From NCBI GenBank assembly GCA_949317995.1, contig OX439041.1, positions 43,323,269 to 43,387,268 of the forward strand: DNA of 64,000 bases, read 5' to 3'. Of this stretch, positions 59,001-64,000 are shown piece by piece (the stretch's first letter is position 1; each line of letters starts with the position of its first letter). A program made the position numbers and the translations under genes. This DNA is from Acholoe squamosa. Taxonomy: Eukaryota; Annelida; Polychaeta; Phyllodocida; Polynoidae. The notes beneath the pieces are model-generated. The model was not told the origin of the DNA, did no database searches, and was given only the letters and a program-made list of their open reading frames with translations.

Positions 59001-61589
59001 TGATTCATTAGATTTCCAAGTAAACAGTTCTTTTCAGAATGACCAAAATGTGGTAGAGTGTAGAAGGGAAAACTTACATAGATGGTTAGTTTATTTTGAA
59101 AATGGAAGCTGTCGATCTGTTGACTATAAAAGGGAAGAAAAAAAGGGGTGAACCATGTTTTAAGAAGGTCTCTAAATGTGTTGGAAGAAGAACTTGTAGG
59201 GTCTAGTCATGCTTCTAACGCAGTGCTAACAAGTCTTCAAAGTTGATAGACCACAACCATTTATAAAAAATCGATTGTGTATATGCTAGATTTCTTCCAA
59301 GATAGCATGAAATATATCACGTGAATTTAAAGGCTGAAATAGACAGATAGACAAATTATTAGAAATATGAAAAGAAAATTTGAATTATGAAAAATATGGG
59401 AAATTAAAAAATAAATAGGAAAACATATGTGGTAGTCCCTGTTAATTTACTGATGTTGGTCGGTTGACCAGAAACCAAACATTCTTTTTGTCCAGGAGTG
59501 GTTGTAGATTTACTATAGTAACATTTTAATTCTAGGAACAGATCTCTTTATTAGGATCATTCATATCTTTGGTTTCTAAAACACCCCACTGTCAGTATAC
59601 TCACCGTATATATATGTAATGACTAACACCTCTAATAGTGCCGTTATCATCAAACTGTACGAGGCACTATACCAGTCCATAAGATTAAGTACGTACATTC
59701 CACCCTGAAAGCACAGTAACATTATGAATTAGATTAGTCTTTGTAGTTATAATGATCCACTGAAAACTACATGATGATGGATATCACATATATGTTAGCA
59801 CAAACTAAATCTGCCAGTGCTTGGGGGAGGAGAGATTAATTTGCTATACATGTAGACTGTTCTCTATTTTTCTCTCTTACCTGGAACCGGACAGCTTTAT
59901 TATTACAACAATTTGATATGTCATAGGTAAAAAGGTACACAAATATTGAAAACACTTAGCATTGAAAATCAATGGAGGCCTCCAGCAAAATGAGGCGAAA
60001 AATGAGGCAGAGAACTCTACTTCCCCCTTAAACCTATGTGAGTGACACAGTGCTCTATACAGCTCTGTACGTATACCTTCAAAACCACGAATACATCGCT
60101 GCATTATATTCCCATATAAATATATCGAAGTACTCCTGAAAAGTAGGCATACTGCACCAAAATGTACTTACTTGACTTAATTTTCAATATTAAATCGGTA
60201 CTGCAAGATGACAATTTCATGTGAACATAAAACCTAGATTTCAGAGACATGCACTGCTCGAAGAATCAGTATCAGTGTCCCGCGTCGGATTACCCACTTA
60301 CCTGAGTGCACAAAACCAGACCAATTAAGAAGAACACAATGCACAGCGCCGCTGTCAGCAACAACTTCCGTTTCCGGAGGTATTGTGGGAACTCATCGAC
60401 AATGGCGGCAATAACGGTCTCCATCATGGCAAACTATAATGAGCGATAATGAGATACATGTATATGATCTGACAGACCATCTCACACATAAAAAAGGTCA
60501 TTCGATATCAAGCACACCTTTTCTTCACTTTCACTGTTATATGTGATATTCATGTAGATTGTAGATGTAAAAATTCATTACAATTTCTTTTACATAGGCC
60601 TAAATCCGTGGCATGGAGGCGTCTATAAAGCATTATCAATTATGAAAGTACATTAGCATCTCTATGTGGCATTTAAAGGAATATAATAACAAGTCATAAA
60701 GTCAGAGATTTGTTAACCCCTCACCATGCTGTCCATGCCCAGCGTCCACAACATGAAGAAGAAGATGATGGACCAAAATGGTGCTCCTGGCATCAGAGCA
60801 ATGCCTTCTGGGTAAGCGACGAATGCCAACCCTGGGCCTATGAACAGGATGATAAACTGAATTTGGTCTCAATATCTCAACTGATTAATGCCAGGTTCCA
60901 GTCCAACTGTATACGGTCACGGTTAAATTGAAGTGAAGGGCCTATAGATGCCAGGGATCAGTAATCAGGTTTCATGCTTCCTTTGTACATGTTATATCAT
61001 ACAATGAGACTAACAGAGGTCTTTGGAATTTTCGGAAATATCATACCAATTCAAAGAAATAATGTTTCAAAACAGAGTGGCATTCTAAAATCTAATACAA
61101 GGAAGCACATACCTGAGGCGGTGGCGTTTTCTATGGGCAGGTTAAGGCTTTTTGCCATGAAACCTACCACTGAGAAGATGGCAAAGCCTGCATAGACACT
61201 GGTAGCACAGTTGATGGTAGCTACCATTATGGCATCTCTGAAATGAAAGAACTGATATAGAAACACTATGTGTGTGTTTTATAAGCGCCGCATGATACCT
61301 GTATACCTTTTATAATTATGGACCCCAATTCACTCACACATATATGGATTAACGTATATTGCAGCTATAGCAGATCTGTTCATAATAATATATATATGAT
61401 AGTATCTACTATAATAATTATTATAAACCAACGGAAATCTATTTGAGCCTTGTAGATAATGGGCTGGTAGAACATGGAGACCTACTTGTAACAGTTGTTG
61501 TGGAACTTGTTATAACTTCCCATAGTTATGAGGCCTCCCCATGCTGGGCCCAGAGAGTAGAAGATCTGCACTGCCGCATCTCCCCACAC
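55692..61589 (-). CDS. SLC6 sodium/chloride-dependent amino-acid transporter, glycine/proline type (3' part, 8 exons)
   Basis: Plasma-membrane symporter using the Na+/Cl- gradients. Exons in order: 61589-61486, 61237-61113, 60837-60725, 60433-60302, 59704-59605, 57974-57874, 57539-57375, 56000-55692. They join in frame to 382 aa plus TAA. The family is usually 600-650 aa, so about TM6 to TM12 and the tail are here and the N-terminal third is beyond the right edge. Seen: TM6 [17 protein letters not shown]7 [14 protein letters not shown]8 TLGMDSMF, then [20 protein letters not shown], and [10 protein letters not shown] in the tail. Gln8, Ser12, Asn44 and Ser48 of the fragment match chloride/Na1 ligands, and Asp112-Ser113 matches Na2. 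[13 protein letters not shown] and [11 protein letters not shown] are closest by eye to GlyT/PROT (SLC6A5/7/9); the substrate is not settled. Confidence 0.92.
55809..55880 (-). repeat. 18-bp in-frame coding repeat in the SLC6 tail
   Basis: Four consecutive 18-bp units of ggtgtgagggttaacctt type, two identical and two diverged. They are read as His/Pro/Thr hexapeptides. The 18-bp length preserves frame on expansion or loss. Confidence 0.85.
57375..57539 (-). CDS. SLC6 exon (TM11 to TM12)
   Basis: 55 codons: [31 protein letters not shown], then TM12 and KEIRLNG. Donor GGG|GTAAAG. Confidence 0.94.
57874..57974 (-). CDS. SLC6 exon (loop and TM11)
   Basis: Encodes [20 protein letters not shown] then [13 protein letters not shown]. 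The DIESMIGF segment is a conserved SLC6 loop. Acceptor TTACAG, donor ATT|GTAAGA. Confidence 0.94.
58160..58199. repeat. Perfect 40-bp palindrome
   Basis: GTAAGGAGGCATGTTATCCA and its exact complement abut with no loop. Three near-copies of taaggaggcatgt precede it (58120-58172), so an inverted copy of a short tandem unit made it. Confidence 0.9.
58240..58850. repeat. tRNA-derived repeat cluster
   Basis: Minus-strand tRNA-like copy at about 58244-58317 (box B GGTTCGACCCC) and plus-strand copy at about 58468-58540 (tatagtggctagcaag, gttcaagccccgg). The lead-in ggctgccgggcactgagg recurs in variant form near 58660 and 58764, so parts of the same SINE-like unit are repeated. Lies in the SLC6 intron between the 57974 and 59605 exons. 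Confidence 0.55.
59605..59704 (-). CDS. SLC6 exon (TM10)
   Basis: Encodes [22 protein letters not shown]10 and ITYIYG. Acceptor CTTTCAG, donor G|GTGAGT. Confidence 0.94.
60302..60433 (-). CDS. SLC6 exon (TM8 end to TM9)
   Basis: 44 codons: [20 protein letters not shown] then a hydrophobic helix ending LVLCTQ. The VDEFP loop is diagnostic of SLC6. Donor CAG|GTAAGT. Confidence 0.94.
60725..60837 (-). CDS. SLC6 exon (TM8)
   Basis: Encodes [19 protein letters not shown] and the TM8 helix ending TLGMDSM, with the Na2 Asp-Ser pair. Donor ATG|GTGAGG, phase 0. Confidence 0.94.
61113..61237 (-). CDS. SLC6 exon (TM7)
   Basis: Encodes [20 protein letters not shown] and [18 protein letters not shown] carries the Asn and Ser expected at the Na1/chloride sites. 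Acceptor ATTTCAG, donor G|GTATGT. Confidence 0.94.
61486..61589 (-). CDS. SLC6 exon (TM6, substrate and ion site)
   Basis: Encodes [19 protein letters not shown] and [11 protein letters not shown]. Acceptor on the minus strand TATTTAG, donor AA|GTAGGT. First exon of this gene visible in the window; it starts in phase 0. Confidence 0.93.
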
Positions 61590-64000
61590 CTAAATACAGA
61601 AAACAATGTTATGAACCCAGTGAAGATAATTTGTGGACTATTTGCTCTAGGGTAAGTTGTCCAACCACTGGGCATGTTGGTATATTAATTCGACCACCCA
61701 TCCAGCCCGGGTTGTTTTCACAATTTATAAAAAGTATGCTTGGGCCATGTGCAAATTAGGCACAATCAATTAGTAATTCCATGGTACCTGAAGGAAATTA
61801 GTCTAGGGTGGTTGATATAAGTACCAACATGATCTGGTTGACTCAGGGGTGACTTACCCTAAAATATAGTCAGACGTTCAGGAAAATCTATCTAAAGTGG
61901 TCATTTATTCATAAGGTTGGCACTTGTGTGTGGATTTTAGGCCTGTAAGAGAATTTGAAAAGGAGGGGGTATGTCGCTCAGCAGTGAGCCCCTGTTTGTG
62001 GCTTTTAGGCCTGTAGGAGGCTTTTTGTTTGTTAGGGTAGTTAAACACATGAGGCCTACAACATGTTTTGCTGTTGTTGAATCTCTTTATTTGGCGTATT
62101 GTTACATGAAGCTTTTAGAGGAAGCAAAAAGGGATTGACAAATATATACAAGGGAAGTTGTGTTCAAAGAGGCATCGTAGTTCGAGATTGGGAAGATAGA
62201 AGAGACAGAAAAAATGAAATTCTGTCAAGACCCTTTTTAAGATGGACTAAGGAAGCCAGGAGCTTAATTCAAAAGATCCTGGGATCCCAACCCCAGCGAT
62301 CTTAGTGTAGGCACATATCATAAGACCTGGCTGGTCTACCCTATGTAATGCAGTGGTTGCAGGCCTGTCCAGAATAGCTAGTCCTGGGATCACTTCACTA
62401 TTCCATTTCCACCACTAAGATCACTGCGATCTTAGTGAAAGAAATGCATAGTGGTTTCACCAGGGTACAAGAGCACTTACAGGGAACACTCCTGATTGAA
62501 AGAGTGAATAGCCTGCTGCATACATAAAGAGGGGAGGGAGGACGTTTGCTGAGTGTCCTTGAGGGCTCTTAGGGCTACTCATGCGTTAAGTGCACTGTAA
62601 GGTAATTCTTCCCTTCTCTCTCTTTGTCCTGGGGGGAGGGCACAATGCTTCTAATAGGCAAGCATAAATTATACATTCATGGGAACAACTCTTGAATACT
62701 GTATGGTGGTCAACTGCACCCTGTTCTCTTTTGTTAGCCCATATGGAGACGGGGAACGATGGTATAAGCACTCTTGTGAAGAAGAGTGACTCCACAGCTA
62801 TTCCTTTATTTTGGGACTCTTACCCCTGTGCCTAGTCAGTCCTTCTTTAGAATAGTGTAGGAGGGTTGAGGCTAAGATCGATGCGATCTTAGTGCTGGCT
62901 AGGATATGTGAACCCAGTCAACTCTTAAGATCGCTTAATAGGATAAGGCTGATTTATTCCTAAGATCGCTGGGGTAGTGATCCCAGGATCTTTTGAATTA
63001 AGCTCCAGATGTAAGTTAATCTAAATCTGCAGGAAAAAGGTAATAATCCGCAACTGGAATGTTTTCATTATTTGATGTCTGAAAAAAGAAAACGACAATG
63101 TCTGGGAGCGATCCTTGGTCCAAAAATTAATGGCTAAACCAGGGAAAACTCGTTAATTGAGGGCAGTCAATCACGACCTGTCAGGTACATATGTTAAGAT
63201 GTGCATTGTGCCATACATTATTAATTCGATACTATAGATATAGTACCAGCACCTGGCTGGACCCTACTTTCATGTGCTGAGTAGGCTGTTGTTATATTAA
63301 ATATACTGTGTGGGGGGGGGGGACCCTAATAAATCTGTATTTGACATAAGACGTGGACAAACACCATGTTTTTCATTTTTCAGTGCATAAAATTAATAAA
63401 TCTTACGCATAACTTTTTCTATAAAGGGCATAGACTTGTATCCTCTACATGCATGTAACATATCTGCTTAATCTGTAGACCAATTGCCATCGACTTGTTT
63501 GATGTTGTCATTCTGTTCTTCACATTTGATGCTATCAGGCAGGTGAAAATAATATATAGGCCTACCCGGCTGTTTCTGATGTTGCTAAAAGTTTGACGAA
63601 GCTTTAGGAAATTTGAAGTTTGGAATAGTTTCATTGATCAATTTTAGTATAGTTGGTTGGAAATCTAGGGAGGTTGAACTAGGAGGAAGGAATAAGTGAA
63701 CTAATTTTCAAAGTTGTTCCCCCCCCCTATTTTCCACCCGGGTAGGTGTTGTTCCTGACGCCATTGCGGTCCTGAACTCCGTGTCAAATCTACCACAAGT
63801 TAGGTTTGATAGGTTTGATAAACAATTTTGCTTTATTGGATAAACACACGAAAGTAATTAATCCTCTTTTGGTCGATACATAAATCATTCTTTATGCATC
63901 TACACCCCAGAGAATATTATAGTGCTCACTTTTCCCAGGATTTAAAGTAGGGTGAAGATGATTAAATCGGATCAATTTCAAGACCTGGTTTAATCAGCTT
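61590..64000 (-). other. SLC6 intron or upstream DNA
   Basis: No further SLC6 exon was found in any minus-strand frame, so the intron before TM6 probably extends beyond the window. Contains the 746-bp element and poly-G at 63310. Confidence 0.5.
62260..63005. mobile_element. 746-bp element with about 45-bp inverted ends
   Basis: Left end GAGCTTAATTCAAAAGATCC and its complement at the right, continuing through ACCCCAGCGATCTTAG. Flanked by CAG on both sides (57-59 and 06-08 of the adjoining tens). Internal copies of cgatcttag-type motifs near 62415 and 62880 form smaller palindromes. No coding capacity seen. Confidence 0.75.

Noticed and set aside
59078-59123. Minus-strand segment between acceptor-like and donor-like sites in the SLC6 region
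   Set aside because: The exons at 59605-59704 and 57874-57974 already join in frame across a split glycine codon, and the segment does not match SLC6.

Overview
The window is animal nuclear DNA of about 64 kb: AT-rich, intron-rich, and crowded with short inverted-repeat elements, satellite-like tracts and poly(G)/poly(C) runs. The three recognisable genes use ordinary GT-AG introns. A SEPT2-group septin, a peptide-type class A receptor with a variant seventh helix, and a glycine/proline-type SLC6 carrier together suggest a bilaterian, probably a marine invertebrate (deuterostome or lophotrochozoan). I cannot name the species from sequence alone.

Layout. 1-6.8 kb: no gene seen. 6.8-7.0 kb: a promoter-like patch (CRE, ETS) followed by a short ORF with a splice donor. 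8.4-10.1 kb: a 1,660-bp repeat-filled mobile element. 12.4-13.5 kb: three tRNA-like sequences and a small TA-flanked MITE. 17.25-27.0 kb (+): a complete septin gene, 12 constitutive exons (395 aa), with optional exons at its C-terminal linker. 27.0-31.5 kb: septin 3'UTR and downstream DNA. 31.6-39.0 kb: head-to-tail copies of a 2,976-bp unit that contains a copy of the septin 3'UTR. 38.9-40.6 kb: a decayed gene of an uncharacterised repetitive family, interrupted by a MITE with a perfect target duplication. 43.3-45.0 kb: a second copy of the 1,660-bp element, inverted. 46.7-49.5 kb: a giant imperfect palindrome holding GAGT simple repeats and arrays of AGGTCA/TGACCT. 50.5-51.9 kb (+): an intronless class A GPCR, with an 18-copy 37-bp minisatellite downstream. 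55.7-61.6 kb (-): the last eight exons of an SLC6 sodium/chloride-dependent amino-acid transporter, whose 5' part lies outside the window.

The genes do not form a pathway. The septin is a cytoskeletal GTPase, the receptor a plasma-membrane signalling protein, and the transporter a plasma-membrane amino-acid carrier. What stands out is the structural DNA: one gene's 3'UTR captured into a tandem array, several families of foldback or MITE elements with readable ends, and a nuclear-receptor-half-site-rich palindrome upstream of the GPCR. Exon limits were read by eye from splice sites, reading phase and family similarity; no alignment or database search was run.
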